Shown here: positions 1 through 8,888 of the stretch, in pieces
How positions within the stretch are numbered: the stretch's first letter is position 1
Layout of the letters: each line of letters starts with the position of its first letter
Assembly: GCA_018971385.1 (NCBI GenBank)
Contig: JAGXAY010000010.1
Coordinates: 1-39,409 of the forward strand
From: Acidobacteriota bacterium
GTDB taxonomy: Bacteria; Actinomycetota; Acidimicrobiia; Acidimicrobiales; RAAP-2
Direction: 5' to 3'
DNA length: 39,409 nucleotides
Translations under genes and position numbers: made by a program
Notes under the pieces: model-generated
The model's input: the letters and a program-made list of their open reading frames with translations, nothing else
The model's database searches: none
Told to the model about the DNA's origin: nothing

Positions 1-243
1 CTTGACTGTCTCGAGGGCGGTGAGCTCCAGTAATCCTAGAGAACCCCACCCTAGACCGGTGAGGTGGGGGGCGAGATCACCCCGCAGGGCCCGAACCATT
101 CCGTCACCGCCCCCGCGAAAGGGGTGCATGCCGGTCGAGACGAAGAGGGCCCGCGACTCCTCGATGGGCCGGCCGAGCAACTCCACGAGGGCCGAACGCA
201 GACTGGGGTTCGTGATCCCCTGGGAGGTGAGAAGCAGTTTCAT
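1..243 (-). CDS. Peptidase E-like S51 family protein, N-terminal part (cut by window edge)
   Basis: Reading the minus strand from the ATG at 243 gives an open frame to the window edge beginning MKLLLTSQGITNP, followed by LRSALVELLGRPIEES and FVSTGMHPF. This opening (an MKLLLTS strand, then ITNPS, then a loop before a second beta strand) is the usual N-terminus of S51 peptidase E / class I glutamine-amidotransferase-fold proteins, which cleave aspartyl dipeptides or related substrates in the cytoplasm. Only about 81 residues are visible, so the catalytic Ser lies outside the window and activity cannot be judged. It starts 40 bases after the stop of the upstream VOC gene on the same strand, with no strong ribosome binding site, so co-transcription is plausible. 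The family assignment rests on the N-terminus alone. Confidence 0.7.
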   Translation of the reverse strand, partial: MKLLLTSQGITNPSLRSALVELLGRPIEESRALFVSTGMHPFRGGGDGMVRALRGDLAPHLTGLGWGSLGLLELTALETVK

Positions 244-283
244 CGAGTCGCCCGGGCCATCGGACCCCGTCGAAGCATCAGAG

Positions 284-718
284 TCACGACGCCGGCGTCG
301 CCATCGGAGTGGCGATCATCCACCGGATGCCGAAGCGGTCGAGACAGGTCGACCAGTAGGAACCCCAGGGTTGATCGGCCGGCGCGTTCTCCTCGAGCCC
401 GGCCGCCAGACCGGCGTAGAGGCGATCGACCTCGTCGCGGGACTCGACCTCCACCATGATCGTGGTGTTGTTGCCCACCCGACAGGTCATCCCCTGTGAC
501 TCGAGCATGTCGGTCGCCATGAGAACGTGGCCGTCCACGATTTCGACCTCCATGTGCATGATGCGCCGGGCGTCGTCCTCGGACCACTCGACTCCCATCT
601 CCATGTCGCCGAATCGGACAATCGGACCCACGAACTGGGTGCCGAACAGGTCGCGGTAGTGGGTGAACGCTTCCTCAGTATTTCCCGGAAAGTTCAGGTA
701 GGTGCACACGCGGGCCAT
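284..718 (-). CDS. VOC family protein, PhnB / 3-demethylubiquinone methyltransferase-like
   Basis: The product (144 residues from the ATG at 718) begins MARVCTYLNFPGNTEEAF and contains the sequence HMEVEIVDGHVLMATDM and a C-terminal RFGIRWMIAT, the layout of PhnB-type vicinal-oxygen-chelate proteins (paired beta-alpha-beta-beta-beta modules in a cytoplasmic dimer). Members bind a metal or a small ligand and their substrates are usually unknown. I chose the ATG at 718 rather than the in-frame GTG 15 bases upstream because GAGGGGAGGG, a strong ribosome binding site, lies just before it and would fall inside the longer version. It is followed by the S51 gene and preceded by a 122-base gap carrying a hairpin. 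Function beyond the fold is not assignable. Confidence 0.85.
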   Translation of the reverse strand: MARVCTYLNFPGNTEEAFTHYRDLFGTQFVGPIVRFGDMEMGVEWSEDDARRIMHMEVEIVDGHVLMATDMLESQGMTCRVGNNTTIMVEVESRDEVDRLYAGLAAGLEENAPADQPWGSYWSTCLDRFGIRWMIATPMATPAS

Positions 719-750
719 AAGCCCTCCCCTCAACGTGGTGAAACCGTGAG

Positions 751-779
751 CCTAGCGAGACGGGCGTCGTCGCGCTAGG
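751..779. promoter_or_regulatory. Perfect 7-bp inverted repeat between YdeI-like and VOC genes
   Basis: CCTAGCG at 751-757 is repeated as its exact reverse complement CGCTAGG at 773-779, with a 15-base loop that itself contains GACG-GG-CGTC. It lies in the 122-base gap between the stop of the YdeI-like gene and the start of the VOC gene. It could be a terminator stem without a T-run or an operator. Nothing else in the gap is recognisable. Confidence 0.35.
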
Positions 780-840
780 GATGGTGACCGAAGTCGATGC
801 ACAGCATCGCTCCGTTGACCCCGCATCGTTCCCTCGGGAC

Positions 841-1407
841 TTAATCAGTCGATTCACCCTGGAGGGAGTGGAGGAGGAGAGTTAATCGTCGCTCGCGACC
901 CTCGGGAGTCGTCGTGCGAGCGAGTCGGTAGAGCGCCGAGTAGCGCTCCGAACGAGACATCGCCTCAAAGGCCGCAGCCGCCGTCGGGTGATCTCGGAGT
1001 AGCGCGAGCAGGTCGTCCGGCGTCGTCATCGACCTCTGTCCCGCGTAGGCGGCGGCCCAGCGACCGTCAGCCCGAGCCGACTCGACCGCCGCCTCTCCGG
1101 CCGGGTGCATGCGGCCCTCGGCGACGAGACGTTCGACCAGGGCCACGTTTCTCGCCGACCACGCACTCCGGGACGTCCGGGGAGTAAAGCGACGTCGGAA
1201 GGTCGCCTCGTCTCGAGCCGATAGTCGCCCGTCGATCCAGCCGACGCAGAGCGCCTCGTCGAGGGCCTGGTCGTAAGTGAGCGTTGTGGGTGAGGCGGTG
1301 CCCTTCTTCGCCAGCACCAGTGTCACGCCGGGTGACCGGTCGTGATACTCCTCGAGCCACTCTCGCCACGCCGGCGCGTCGGGGACGAACAGCTCAGGTA
1401 GTTCCAT
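841..1407 (-). CDS. YdeI/OmpD-associated family protein
   Basis: The 188-residue product starts MELPELFVPD and carries the typical YdeI pattern: LVLAKKG, then TYDQALDEALCVGWIDG, RRFTPRTSRSAWS, then GRMHPAGEAAVESARADGRW. Family members are small cytoplasmic proteins of unknown biochemical role; in Bacillus a relative is linked to cationic peptide resistance. I prefer the ATG at 1407 over the GTG seven codons upstream because the family homology begins there. Its first codons overlap the end of the upstream APH-like gene by 14 bases, so the two are probably translated from one message. The C-terminal part, with repeated ERYSALYRLARTTTPEGRERR-type segments, matches the usual basic helical tail. 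Confidence 0.85.
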   Translation of the reverse strand: MELPELFVPDAPAWREWLEEYHDRSPGVTLVLAKKGTASPTTLTYDQALDEALCVGWIDGRLSARDEATFRRRFTPRTSRSAWSARNVALVERLVAEGRMHPAGEAAVESARADGRWAAAYAGQRSMTTPDDLLALLRDHPTAAAAFEAMSRSERYSALYRLARTTTPEGRERRLTLLLHSLQGESTD

Positions 1408-2362
1408 CCCCCGCACCGTACCCCCCACGACCTACCACTCCATCGGTCGCGAGGAGGGGGGTCACGCGTTCGGGCACCTCCTCGAGAGCAAGCCCTCCGC
1501 GCACCGCCCGAGTCAGTTCCGTAATAATGAGCCCCGCTCGCCAGGCCGTCTCGAATCCCTCGGGAAGCCCCCGACTCCCCCGATACCCCTCGAGAACGAC
1601 GTCGCCGCCGCGGTCGCGGGGCCAGGACCGTAGGTCGAGTGCCGGATGGCTCCGGTAGGCGTCGCCGAAGTCAATGAGGCCGCTCAGCGTCCCGGACTCC
1701 TCGAGTACGAACACGTGCTCCGGTCCGGGATTGGAGTGAAGAACGACCGGTGGGGTCGACGAAGGTAGTTGATGAACGAGTGCCATCGCGCCCTCGCGAA
1801 GTGACGCCATTCCCGCCCCGGACCGCGACCCCTCGAGTGTGTGAAACAGTCGGTCGAAGGTCTCGGCGACGCGACGGGGAAAGTCCTCCGGTCCCTCGTC
1901 GCCGGGTACGAGCCCGCGGGCGAGGAGCGGGGACTGGTCGCTCTCGTGAATCCGCCGAAGAGTGTCACCGAGCGCGAGGAGCACCTCACGACGCCCCGGA
2001 GAGGGGAGGTCGACCTCCGCGAACGGCCGACCGGGCATTCTCGAGAGGCAGAGATACTCCACGGTGTCCACCCACCCGTGTCCCAGGGCTCGAGGAACCG
2101 ACACTCCGGGTACTCCGTCGAGCGCCTGAAGGACTCGCCCCTCCTTCTCGAGACTCGTCCGGGGCCGTCGCCGCGGTGGTCGCTGCGTCTTCACCACGAC
2201 ACCGCCGTCCAGGTGGTAGGCGCGCGCCTCACCCCCCGACTCGTCGACCGAGAGTAAGCGCCCCGCCTCGGCCACGTGACGGCGGGCTAAGCCCACGACG
2301 ACCTCTTCGGAAAGGACGGGATCGGGGGCCTCAGGCTGAGAGTAGGTGTCGACGAAGGTCAC
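1394..2362 (-). CDS. Aminoglycoside phosphotransferase-fold protein with altered catalytic loop
   Basis: A 322-residue protein with the kinase-like APH layout: GGVVVKTQR (ATP-contacting Lys) and LEKEGRVLQAL (helix-C Glu) in the N-lobe, GRPFAEVDLP in the hinge region, then VVLHSNPGPEHVFV near residues 206-219 and LIDFGDAYRSHP near 229-240. In active APH enzymes the loop reads HGDLHxxN. Here the catalytic Asp position is Asn (HSN) and the metal-binding Asn position is His, while the DFG-like Asp is kept. It may therefore be a pseudokinase or use a modified mechanism. The GTG start has AAGAAGG seven bases upstream. It follows the ABC genes by 35 bases and overlaps the YdeI-like gene, so it sits mid-operon. 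Substrate unknown. Confidence 0.8.
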   Translation of the reverse strand: MTFVDTYSQPEAPDPVLSEEVVVGLARRHVAEAGRLLSVDESGGEARAYHLDGGVVVKTQRPPRRRPRTSLEKEGRVLQALDGVPGVSVPRALGHGWVDTVEYLCLSRMPGRPFAEVDLPSPGRREVLLALGDTLRRIHESDQSPLLARGLVPGDEGPEDFPRRVAETFDRLFHTLEGSRSGAGMASLREGAMALVHQLPSSTPPVVLHSNPGPEHVFVLEESGTLSGLIDFGDAYRSHPALDLRSWPRDRGGDVVLEGYRGSRGLPEGFETAWRAGLIITELTRAVRGGLALEEVPERVTPLLATDGVVGRGGYGAGDGTT

Positions 2363-2397
2363 CGGAACCTTCTTCTCGACAGGGCCACTCGGCGACC

Positions 2398-4206
2398 TTA
2401 GCGCGAGACGTCATCCCACTCCCAGCCCGCCGCTTCCAGTTCCAGCCACGCCGCGAAGCGAGAAGGGCGAGCGGCGAGGTCCTCGGGCGAGCCCTCCTCG
2501 ACGATTGCACCGTGCTCGAGTACGACGACCCGGTCCGCGTCGCGGGCCGTCGATAAACGATGGGCGACCATCACCACCGCACTCCGTCGATCAAGACTGG
2601 CTACCCGCAGAGCGCGACGAAACGCGGCGTCGCTCGAGGCGTCGAGGGACGAGGTGGCTTCGTCGAAAACAAGTACTCGGGGCATCGTCACCAGAGTGCG
2701 GGCGAGGGCGAGCTGTTGGCGCTGTCCGCTCGAGAGATCAAAGAGTTCCCCTCCCCCGTGACCCGCGACGACCGAGTCGAGGCCCCGGGGCGCGGAGTCG
2801 ACCACGGACCTGAGTCCCACCAAGTCCAGCGCGCGGACGATGGCGTCGTCGGTGACCGCCGCGTCGAACACACTGATGTTGTCACGTAACGTCCCCGCGA
2901 ACATCGCCGAGGATTGATTCATCACGCCGAGGACGTCCCGTCGGGTCGCGTCGTCGAGCGATCGAGGATCCACACCCGCGACTCTCACCTCACCCGCGTC
3001 GGGCGAGAGAAGTCCGGCGAGCAGCGACACCAGCGTGGACTTGCCCGAGCCGGAGCGACCGATAATCGCGACGACCTCGCCGGGGCGCACCCGAAGGGAG
3101 ACGGAACGAAGGACGGGGTCGTTGTCGTGATAAGCGAAGGACACCCGGTCCATCTCGACGCCCACCCCATCGCCCGGGACGGGGGACGGGTGGACCTCGA
3201 GGGGAATCCGCAACACCTCCACCACCCGCTCGACGCCCGCCACCGCGGCTTGGACGTCCTGCCACTGATCGCCGAGCGCGAGGAGGGGGGCGAAGAAGGA
3301 CTGGAACAACAAGATGAAGGCCGTCAGCGTACCCAGATTCACCGTGACGGAGAGGAAGGACGCACCCCCCACCCAGATCACGAGGGCAATCACGAGGGAC
3401 GAGAGGAGCCCCGTCACGGGCCGAAAGAAGGCGTCGTAGTAGAGCGAGCGACTCTGCACCCGAAGAGTGTTGTCGAGTGATCGGCGAAATCTCTGCGAAA
3501 AGGCGTCGGCGCGAGCGAAGGCGAGGACCGTCTCTCGCCCACCCAGGGTCTCCGCCATGTCGACATTGAGTCGAGCGATGGCCCGACGCGTGGCGCGCTC
3601 GGCGTCTCTCACCCGACGCTGGAGAAATCGAGCACCCGCGAACACCGGAGGAACCGATACCGCGGCGACCAGGGTTAAGCCCGGACTCAAGGTCAACATT
3701 GCGCCCACGACGGCGAGGAGGGGAACTAACTGGCCGAGCAGCGTCACGACGCCGTCGGTGAAGAGTTGGTCGATCGTTTCGACGTCGGAGGTGACCCGGC
3801 TGATGATGTCACCCACGGGAAGATCGTCGAGGGAAGGAGTGGACAGGGCGACCACGTGGGCGAACACCCTCGTGCGCAGGTCCGCGATAGCGGACTGGGA
3901 CACGACCGCGGCGCCGTAGGTGTAACCGAACGTCAGAGCGGCCTGGAGAGTCACGGCGGCCACGTAGATGACGGCCGCCAGCCAGAGACCCGCCGTGCTG
4001 CGCGGCACCAGGTTGTGGTTCACCACGCTCCTCACCACGAACGGGGGGACGAGGCCCGCGAGCGCGTCCAGGATCACCACCCCGCCCACGAAAGTCAGGG
4101 GACGAGCCCGTCCGCGAAGAAGCGACGTGATGAGGCCGCGCGTCGTGACGGGGCCGTCTCCCTGGAAAGACTCGGGGTCCGTCGACGAAGGGTCCACCCT
4201 GGTCAC
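2398..4206 (-). CDS. ABC exporter half-transporter, second subunit (consensus Walker B site)
   Basis: A 602-residue protein with an ABC transmembrane type-1 domain (about residues 20-330, several hydrophobic helices such as PLTFVGGVVILDALAGLV) followed by a nucleotide-binding domain. Visible motifs are Walker A GRSGSGKST, an ABC signature with a Ser in place of Gly (DLSSGQRQQLALART), Walker B VLVFDEATSSLD with its catalytic Glu, and the H-loop VAHRLST. It would work in the inner membrane, exporting an unknown substrate with the upstream subunit. The GTG start at 4206 overlaps the preceding stop as GTGA, showing translational coupling; the long open frame upstream of it is only a shadow of the first subunit. 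The altered signature pairs with the altered Walker B of the partner. Confidence 0.93.
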   Translation of the reverse strand: MTRVDPSSTDPESFQGDGPVTTRGLITSLLRGRARPLTFVGGVVILDALAGLVPPFVVRSVVNHNLVPRSTAGLWLAAVIYVAAVTLQAALTFGYTYGAAVVSQSAIADLRTRVFAHVVALSTPSLDDLPVGDIISRVTSDVETIDQLFTDGVVTLLGQLVPLLAVVGAMLTLSPGLTLVAAVSVPPVFAGARFLQRRVRDAERATRRAIARLNVDMAETLGGRETVLAFARADAFSQRFRRSLDNTLRVQSRSLYYDAFFRPVTGLLSSLVIALVIWVGGASFLSVTVNLGTLTAFILLFQSFFAPLLALGDQWQDVQAAVAGVERVVEVLRIPLEVHPSPVPGDGVGVEMDRVSFAYHDNDPVLRSVSLRVRPGEVVAIIGRSGSGKSTLVSLLAGLLSPDAGEVRVAGVDPRSLDDATRRDVLGVMNQSSAMFAGTLRDNISVFDAAVTDDAIVRALDLVGLRSVVDSAPRGLDSVVAGHGGGELFDLSSGQRQQLALARTLVTMPRVLVFDEATSSLDASSDAAFRRALRVASLDRRSAVVMVAHRLSTARDADRVVVLEHGAIVEEGSPEDLAARPSRFAAWLELEAAGWEWDDVSR

Positions 4207-6098
4207 TGCGTACTCGAGAGTCGAGCTTGGGCGTAAAAGATGCGGGCGTAGAGACCCCCGGACTCGAGGAGATCCGCGTGAGTACCACTCTCTACGACGC
4301 GGCCTTCGTGGAGAACGACGACCTGGTCGGCCCGGGGAAACGAGGCCAATCGATGGGAGAAGAGAAGGATGGTCGCCCGACGGGCGAGGTCCGCGTCGTC
4401 CAGGAGGGCGTGGCGTAGCTGGGCGACGACTCGAGCTTCCGTCTCCACGTCGAGCGACGAGAAGGGGTCGTCCAGGACGAGGAGCTTCGGGAACCCGTTG
4501 GCGACCAGACTCCGGGCTAAGGACAAGCGTTGTCGCTGCCCCCCGGAGAGGCGAACTCCCCGTTCTCCCACGAGGGTGTCCAAACCTCGGGGCATCGAGG
4601 CGACGTCCCCGTCGAGGGCACTCAGCGCGAGAGCCATCTCGAGGTTCCGCGTCGACGGTGTCTCTCCTGTCTCGGAGAAGTCGAGAGTGAGATTGTCGCG
4701 TATCGATCCCGAGAAGAGAGTGACCTCTTGCCCGACGTAACTCACCCACTGCGCTCGAGAATCGGGGTCCACGTACGCCAGGGAGTGTCCGTTAAGAAGA
4801 ATGTCGCCCCGGTCGGGGGGGAGTAGTCCGACGGCTAGCTTCGCTAGGGTCGTCTTTCCCGAACCGACGGCTCCCGTGATGGCGACCAGGCTCCCGGCGG
4901 CGACGTCGAGGTGAAAGTCCTCCACTACCGGCGTGGACGCGGCCGGATACGCGAACGTCACCCCCTCAAAACGAAGGCGGGCGGGGCCCGGTTCGCGAGT
5001 CATCCGTACCGGACCCTCGTCGGAGCGGGCGCCCTCCCCCTTTCCGCGTCGCGACCGCCGGCGAGTGGCTACCTCGCGAGGTGGGGGGAGGAGGCTCTCG
5101 AGACGGTGATAGGCCGCTCTCGCCGCCTGAATGCGATTAGCCATTTGGGGAATCCGGGGGGCTCGCCCGATGAATCTCACGAAGAGCGCCAGCAGAGCGA
5201 CGAGCGCTCCCACGCTCAACTGACCCGCCGCCACCTGTTCCCCGCCTCGCCCAATGACGAACACCACTCCGAGGGAGAGCAGCGAACTATAGAGGGCGAG
5301 CAGCAGAGCGTTGAATCGGAGGGCCGCCACCTCGGCGACCGCCTGACGTCGAGCTAGCCCCTCGACGCGCGCGACCGCCGCCGCGCGACGTCCGGTGAGG
5401 CGAAGTACTCGGTGACTACTCACCAGGTCGTGCACGAGAGAGGTGAGATGGGCGTCACTCTGACGCGCCCCAATCGTGCGGGCCGCGATGCGTCGTCCCG
5501 CGGTACCCGCAATCCACAGCGCGACCGGTACGGGCAAGAGTGCAACCATCGTGAGGCGTGCGTCGTAGGTCATCATGGCGACCACGAGCGATATCGAAAA
5601 GAGAACGGTGTCCCACGTCTCGACGATGACCTCACTCACGCCCTCACCGAGGACGTCCACGTCCCCGACGACACGGGCCATGATCTCTCCGACCGGGGTG
5701 GCCATCGCCCGTGACGGAGTCCACGCGAGCACCCCGCGAAACGCGTCAGCGCGAAGGGCGGCCTGCAGTCGGGTGCGCGCCACGCCGAGCCACCAGCGTT
5801 TGCCAATGCGTGGCACCTCGGTCGCGGCGGTACCGAGCACGACGAGAAAAGCCGCGACGGCCACCGCCCGCCCCGTCGCCTTCCCCTCGTGGTACGCGAC
5901 CACCACGTTGAGGGCGCGCCCCAGCAGGATGGCGGGAAGAACGATGGCCACATTCATTACGATTCCCGCTACCGAACCGAGAAACAACAGACCTGACACC
6001 TGGCGAAAGTAGGGCCGGAGTCCTCGAAGGGCCGACGAACTCACCTCGTCCGACCCACGTTGCTCCGTCATGGGGTGTCGCCCCCCATCGTCACCCAT
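4203..6098 (-). CDS. ABC exporter half-transporter, first subunit (degenerate Walker B)
   Basis: A 631-residue half-transporter: membrane domain about residues 30-320 (helices such as LLFLGSVAGIVMNVAIVLPA), a basic linker RRRSRRGKGEGAR, then an ATP-binding domain. Walker A is GAVGSGKTT, the signature is the consensus LSGGQRQR, but Walker B reads LLVLDDPFSSLD, so Asp replaces the catalytic Glu. This is the hallmark of one chain of heterodimeric exporters such as TM287/288 and BmrCD, in which one of two ATP sites is poorly hydrolytic. The H-loop His (FSHRLAS) is kept. The start could be ATG 6098 or ATG 6071 (nine codons in, preceded by a G-run); neither has a clear ribosome binding site. It lies 54 bases after the glucosidase stop and is coupled to the second subunit by a GTGA overlap. 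Confidence 0.93.
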   Translation of the reverse strand: MGDDGGRHPMTEQRGSDEVSSSALRGLRPYFRQVSGLLFLGSVAGIVMNVAIVLPAILLGRALNVVVAYHEGKATGRAVAVAAFLVVLGTAATEVPRIGKRWWLGVARTRLQAALRADAFRGVLAWTPSRAMATPVGEIMARVVGDVDVLGEGVSEVIVETWDTVLFSISLVVAMMTYDARLTMVALLPVPVALWIAGTAGRRIAARTIGARQSDAHLTSLVHDLVSSHRVLRLTGRRAAAVARVEGLARRQAVAEVAALRFNALLLALYSSLLSLGVVFVIGRGGEQVAAGQLSVGALVALLALFVRFIGRAPRIPQMANRIQAARAAYHRLESLLPPPREVATRRRSRRGKGEGARSDEGPVRMTREPGPARLRFEGVTFAYPAASTPVVEDFHLDVAAGSLVAITGAVGSGKTTLAKLAVGLLPPDRGDILLNGHSLAYVDPDSRAQWVSYVGQEVTLFSGSIRDNLTLDFSETGETPSTRNLEMALALSALDGDVASMPRGLDTLVGERGVRLSGGQRQRLSLARSLVANGFPKLLVLDDPFSSLDVETEARVVAQLRHALLDDADLARRATILLFSHRLASFPRADQVVVLHEGRVVESGTHADLLESGGLYARIFYAQARLSSTQ

Positions 6099-6152
6099 CG
6101 ATGAAGAGTGCTCACGTACCTTCGGGCGCGGTGACTCGTCGCAACCACGTCA

Positions 6153-8888
6153 TTAGAGGTTGACCTGGCGGTCCCGCCTCTGGAGAATCAAGTGCGCCAC
6201 GGCCGCCGTCCAGCCCGTCTGGTGGGAGGCCCCGAGCCCCTGTCCCGTGTCACCGTGGAAGTACTCGTAAAAGAAAATCTGGGACTTCCACTTCGGGTCG
6301 TTCACGAGCGTCGGGTAGGACGCGTCCGAGGGGCGCGCGCCCGTAGCGTCGGGGAGAAAGAGCGAGATCATCCGACGCGACAGGGCATCCGCCACCTCGT
6401 GCAACGTCAACTCGGTCGCGGAACCCACCGGGAACTCGATGAGAATGTCGTCCGCACAGTGGCTCTCGTAGTTGCGCAGCGCCTCGATGAGCAGCACGTT
6501 GAGGGGGAACCACACCGGGCCCCGCCAGTTGGAGTTGCCCCCGAAGAGCCCGGTGGTGGACTCCCCCGGCTCGTAGTCCACCCGCGCGTCCACTCCCTCG
6601 ATATCGACAACGAAGGGATGATCGCGGTGGTAGGCGGAGATACTCCGAATCCCGTAGGGCGACAACAGTCCCCCCTCGTCAAAGATGTGCGACAGAACCC
6701 GCGTCAGCCGTTCGGGAGACACCAGGGCCAGGAGGACGTCGTGACCCTCGTCGCGGCTCTGGTACGACGTCGCCTGCTCCGGATGGTGAGCGAGGAACCA
6801 GCGGAGCCGGGTGCGAAAGTCCGTCAAGTGCTCCACGGCGCTCTCGTGATAGACGAAGGACGCCAGGATGGGCACCAGTCCCACCAGGGAACGAACCTTT
6901 AGGGGAACGTGACGACTGTCCGCCAGGTGGACGACGTCGTAGTAGAACTCGTCCTCGTCGTCCCACATACCGGAGTTGTTCTCGGCTCCGGCGATGCGCA
7001 GAAAGTGTTCGATGAACTTCGTCGCGACGTCTTCGTAGGAGGGGTCGCGCGCCGACAAGCGAAGGGCCATATTCAGCATGTTGAGGGCGTACATCGCCAT
7101 CCAGGCGGTGGCGTCGGCCTGCTCAATCGTCCCCACCGAACTCGGCAGGGTGGATCGATTAAGAGGTGAGATGTTGTCGAGTCCGAGAAAACCCCCCGTG
7201 AACACCTCGTCCTCGTGGGCCCCCTTCGCGTTCACCCACCACGTGAAGTTGACCAACAGCTTATGGAAAATCTTGCCCAGGAAGGCAAAGTCCTCCCCTC
7301 CGTCCAGAATGAAGACCTGGAGGGCGGCCCACGCGTGAGTGGGTGGGTTGACGTCGGAGAAGTTCCACTCGTAGGCCGGCATCTGACCGCTGGAGTGCAT
7401 GTACCACTCCCGCACCATCAGGAGAAGCTGGCTCTTGGCGAACTCGGGGTCGACGTGGGCCATCGTGACGCAGTGAAAGGCGTGGTCCCAGTTCGCGAAC
7501 CACGGGTACTCCCACACGTCGGGCATGAGCAGGACGTCGTGAGCGATGAGGTGGCCCCAATCGTCGTTGCGAATCGAGGTGCGCTCCGGTGGTGGAGGAG
7601 GCATTGAGGGGTCGCCCCGCAACCATCGAGTGACGTCGTAGTGGTAGAACTGCTTCGACCAGAGCAGGCCCGCCATCGCTTGGCGGAGCACCCGTGCTTC
7701 GTCGTCGCTGCACCCCGGGGGGGCGAGGGTTTCCCAGAACCGGTCGGCCTCCTCGCGGCGGGTCACCACGGTCGCGTCGAAGCCACTGGCGTCGAGGGGG
7801 GCACCCGACGGCGCTCCATCTCCCGGCGACTCTCGGCGCAGGCGCACCCGCAGGGTCCGCGACTCTCCCGGGGGCACGCTCACGGAGTAATCGAGAGTGG
7901 CCTTCGTTCCCTCCTTCGCGGGATTGACGGTCGGCGCACCCTCGACGACGAAGTCGTTGATGCCGTCCTTCGGGTACGCGGGACCGTCTGGTACCCCGTA
8001 GAGCCGCCGAACGTTGGTCTCGTTCTCGCAGAACAGAACGTCGGGCGCCCCCTCACCCGTCAAGCGCAGAGTGCCCGCGCGCGCCGACTCGGCGAGGAGA
8101 GTTCCCGCGTCCTCACGGATCCGGGGTTTCTCCACCTCGTCACCCCAGGACCACGTGTTACGAAACCAGAGAGTGGGGAGCACGCGAAGCGTGGCGTGGT
8201 CCGGTCCCGCGTTCTCCACCGTGATACGCATGAGGAGATCGTGGGGACCCTCCTTCGCGTACTCCACACTCACGACCCAGTACCGAGAGTCGTCGAAGAT
8301 ACCCGTGTCGAGAAGCTCGTACTCGGGTTGGCTACGATCGCGCGCGCCGTTTTCGGCGATGAGGTCCTCGTAGGGGAAGGCTCTCTGGGGGTAGTGGTAG
8401 CGCCAGGAGTTCCAGGAGTGGGTCGGGGTGGCGTCCAGGTACCACCAGTACTCTTTCGCGTCCTCCCCGTGGTTGCCCTCGGGGCCGGCGAGACCGAACA
8501 TTCGCTCCTTCACGATGGGGTCGACGCCGTTCCACAGCGCGAGAGAGAGGCACCAGTTCTGGTCGAGATCGCAGAATCCCGCCATCCCGTCCTCGTTCCA
8601 ACGGTAGACCCGACTCCTCGCGTGATCGTGAGGGAAGGACGCCCACGCGTCGCCGTCGGCGCTGTAGTCCTCGCGCACCGATCCCCAGGCGCGCTCGGCG
8701 AGGTAGGGACCCCACTCGCGCCAGGCCTCCACTCCCGAGTTCGCCGCCGCTAACCGACGACGTTCGGGATCGAGTTCGCTCTCCGCGGGGGGCGGGGCGA
8801 CCTCACGCTGTCGACGACCCCGCACCGGCCCACAGTATCGCGCGAAGTTCATCACGAAAGGTGACGAACCAGTGAACTCACTGTTCAC
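6153..8888 (-). CDS. GH63/MGH-type glucosidase
   Basis: A 911-residue cytoplasmic protein without a signal peptide. It shows features of bacterial GH63 (mannosylglycerate-hydrolase-like) glucosidases: EWGPYLAERAWGSVREDYS, FCDLDQNWCLSLALWNG and KEYWWYLDATPTHS in the N-terminal beta domain, then the (alpha/alpha)6 barrel with WFANWDHAFH (about residues 460-470), YEWNFSDVNPPTHAWAALQV and the conserved GGNSNWRGPVWFPLNVLLIE. Known relatives release glucose from glucosylglycerate, mannosylglycerate or alpha-glucosides; the substrate here is not readable. The GTG at 8888 gives the longest protein, but ATG 8852 (MNFARYCGP) is an alternative that would leave the 8871-8889 palindrome upstream of the gene. 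It is divergent from glucose 1-dehydrogenase, which would consume the released glucose. Confidence 0.85.
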   Translation of the reverse strand: MNSEFTGSSPFVMNFARYCGPVRGRRQREVAPPPAESELDPERRRLAAANSGVEAWREWGPYLAERAWGSVREDYSADGDAWASFPHDHARSRVYRWNEDGMAGFCDLDQNWCLSLALWNGVDPIVKERMFGLAGPEGNHGEDAKEYWWYLDATPTHSWNSWRYHYPQRAFPYEDLIAENGARDRSQPEYELLDTGIFDDSRYWVVSVEYAKEGPHDLLMRITVENAGPDHATLRVLPTLWFRNTWSWGDEVEKPRIREDAGTLLAESARAGTLRLTGEGAPDVLFCENETNVRRLYGVPDGPAYPKDGINDFVVEGAPTVNPAKEGTKATLDYSVSVPPGESRTLRVRLRRESPGDGAPSGAPLDASGFDATVVTRREEADRFWETLAPPGCSDDEARVLRQAMAGLLWSKQFYHYDVTRWLRGDPSMPPPPPERTSIRNDDWGHLIAHDVLLMPDVWEYPWFANWDHAFHCVTMAHVDPEFAKSQLLLMVREWYMHSSGQMPAYEWNFSDVNPPTHAWAALQVFILDGGEDFAFLGKIFHKLLVNFTWWVNAKGAHEDEVFTGGFLGLDNISPLNRSTLPSSVGTIEQADATAWMAMYALNMLNMALRLSARDPSYEDVATKFIEHFLRIAGAENNSGMWDDEDEFYYDVVHLADSRHVPLKVRSLVGLVPILASFVYHESAVEHLTDFRTRLRWFLAHHPEQATSYQSRDEGHDVLLALVSPERLTRVLSHIFDEGGLLSPYGIRSISAYHRDHPFVVDIEGVDARVDYEPGESTTGLFGGNSNWRGPVWFPLNVLLIEALRNYESHCADDILIEFPVGSATELTLHEVADALSRRMISLFLPDATGARPSDASYPTLVNDPKWKSQIFFYEYFHGDTGQGLGASHQTGWTAAVAHLILQRRDRQVNL

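Noticed and set aside
4207-4749. N-terminal extension of the second ABC subunit by about 180 residues
   Set aside because: The extension is out-of-frame read-through of the first subunit's ATP-binding domain; the GTGA-coupled start at 4206 begins the real homology.
7641-8753. A 370-residue plus-strand frame inside the glucosidase gene
   Set aside because: It lies opposite conserved glucosidase motifs and shows no domain of its own.
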